Source: Flavobacterium acetivorans
GTDB lineage: Bacteria > Bacteroidota > Bacteroidia > Flavobacteriales > Flavobacteriaceae
Direction: 5' to 3'
Assembly (NCBI RefSeq): GCF_020911885.1
Contig: NZ_CP087132.1
Location: 1,116,001-1,180,000, forward strand
DNA: 64,000 nucleotides
In this document: in pieces, positions 63,451-64,000 of the stretch
Position numbering within the stretch: position 1 is the first letter of the stretch
Layout: each line of letters begins with the position of its first letter
Translations under genes and position numbers: made by a program
The notes under the pieces: generated by a model
Database searches by the model: none
Told to the model about the DNA's origin: nothing
Seen by the model: only the letters and a program-made list of their open reading frames with translations

Positions 63451-63467
63451 AATCCCTTCCTCTCTGC
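63451..63467 (+). other. Right attachment site of the genomic island
   Basis: AATCCCTTCCTCTCTGC, identical to positions 36912-36928 in tRNA-Ser. Preceded by GAGAGGTACA, so no second tRNA exists here; this is the original tRNA end displaced by the insertion. Confidence 0.88.
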
Positions 63468-63477
63468 ATAGAATTTT

Positions 63478-63508
63478 AATCCGCTAAATAGCTTTAGCGG
63501 ATTTTTTT
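63478..63508 (+). terminator. Original terminator behind tRNA-Ser
   Basis: AATCCGCTAAA-TAGC-TTTAGCGGATT stem with seven T residues, 11 bases after the right att site. Before the insertion it would have ended the tRNA transcript. Confidence 0.85.
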
Positions 63509-63736
63509 AGGCTTAATTTTTAGCGTTCACTAGTAGTGTGATTTTTTTATTTTGAACAATATTTTTTGTAGTAATAAATTTACTTATATTGTAAAAAAAT
63601 GTAGATTACCGATTATATTTGTATTTTTGTGTGAAAATGGACTAATTTAGATTGACTGTTGTATCGGCTTGTTAGTGTGAAATGATATTAAAGTTTGTAA
63701 ACAAATAAACAATTTAGAGTCTAAAAATTCTAAGAT

Positions 63737-63865
63737 ATGAGAATAGAAAGTAAGAAAAAACAAGTTTTTTTATATGTAGGTGCTTTTTTTGTAACTACAG
63801 CGAGCCTGTCTCTAGGGGTTTTAATAATCATGTTTTTGATTATTTCATCTGGAATGGGAATCTAA
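63737..63865 (+). CDS. Small membrane protein, 42 residues
   Basis: A short frame starting MRIESKKKQVFLYV, with one long hydrophobic helix (VTTASLSLGVLIIMFLIISS) and a positively charged N terminus. A promoter-like AAAGTTTG lies about 45 bases upstream. No family recognised; short length leaves doubt whether it is a gene. Confidence 0.35.
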   Translation: MRIESKKKQVFLYVGAFFVTTASLSLGVLIIMFLIISSGMGI

Positions 63866-63972
63866 ATGATTTTAGGACTGATAAAACAGATGAGTTTGTA
63901 CTGTTTTAATGGTCAAATTGAACCAGCTTTAAATTTCTAGACAATAGAAAACAAACGAAGGCTGGGAGAAAA

Positions 63973-64000
63973 TCCATACTAAAAATAGTTTTAGTATGGA
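63973..64000. other. Hairpin at the window edge
   Basis: TCCATACTAAAA-ATAG-TTTTAGTATGGA, a 12-bp perfect stem ending at the last base. It may be a terminator, but the following bases are outside the window. Confidence 0.45.

Larger units (their letters stand above)
36912..63467. mobile_element. Genomic island integrated in tRNA-Ser(GGA), 26.6 kb
   Basis: It is bounded by 17-bp direct repeats of the tRNA 3' end, with a tyrosine integrase facing inward 236 bases from the left end. AGGTGCAC motifs lie inside both ends. Contents: integrase, RteC, HTH protein, replication-type genes, restriction-modification genes, toxin gene, cassette-like units, IS91 and IS66 elements, and a phage-like block. 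No relaxase, coupling protein or tra genes were found, so it is not self-conjugative as seen. It may be mobilised by another ICE or be a satellite-type element. Confidence 0.85.

Noticed and set aside
63441..63467. A second tRNA-Ser gene at the right end
   Set aside because: Only the 3' T-arm/acceptor part is present; no D arm or anticodon stem precedes it.

Overview
The window reads as chromosome of a Bacteroidota bacterium of the Flavobacterium type. The evidence is low GC, protein-level resemblance of the housekeeping genes to flavobacterial families, several TAnnTTTG promoter boxes, a tRNA gene without an encoded CCA, a NuoG cut short after its iron-sulfur part, and RteC, IntDOT-like and IS66/IS91 mobile genes.

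Positions 1-36785 are conserved backbone. A Y-family polymerase gene (umuC-like) runs off the left edge, followed by a FrnE/DsbA-like oxidoreductase gene. A complete 14-gene complex I operon (nuoA to nuoN, all minus strand) occupies 2166-15220, with a recognisable promoter upstream of nuoA. Next come a cold-shock gene, aspS, an exported TlpA-like thioredoxin, a GntR/LacI-type regulator, and a minus-strand operon yceI-tetR-tolC-MFP-RND pump. The pump operon's promoter is overlapped by an 11-bp inverted repeat that is a good candidate TetR operator. Then follow a polyprenyl diphosphate synthase, sucA-sucB, and singletons (retropepsin-like protease, TatD nuclease, acyltransferase, type I asparaginase).

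Positions 36841-36927 hold tRNA-Ser(GGA), the target of a 26.6-kb genomic island. A 17-bp copy of the tRNA 3' end recurs at 63451-63467. A tyrosine integrase lies just inside the left end, and identical AGGTGCAC motifs with a 12-bp period lie just inside both ends. The island carries integrase, RteC, HTH protein, a DnaD/DnaT-like protein and a DnaC-like ATPase as its core. A cargo slot follows, bounded by a duplicated 129-bp 3' end of the DnaC-like gene; it holds a DNA-binding protein plus Fic/Doc toxin and a striking set of palindromes. Next is a defence segment: a DUF6471-methyltransferase pair facing an NgoBV-like restriction enzyme, then a minus-strand operon of a second C5 methyltransferase, a double-GHKL ATPase/histidine kinase, a receiver-domain protein and decayed vsr genes. 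After that come cassette-like units with attC-like repeats and an IS91-type element with its own tyrosine recombinase. A small phage-like gene block, split by an IS66 element, completes the island. No relaxase or conjugation genes are visible, so transfer would need outside help.

The most promising candidates for something undescribed are the methyltransferase / GHKL kinase / receiver / Vsr operon at 47218-52551, the covarying palindrome families at 42016-42510 and 58218-58472 (parts of which are translated in-frame), and the nested cargo slot at the 3' end of the helicase-loader gene. All functions here are inferred from sequence reading only; no database search was run.
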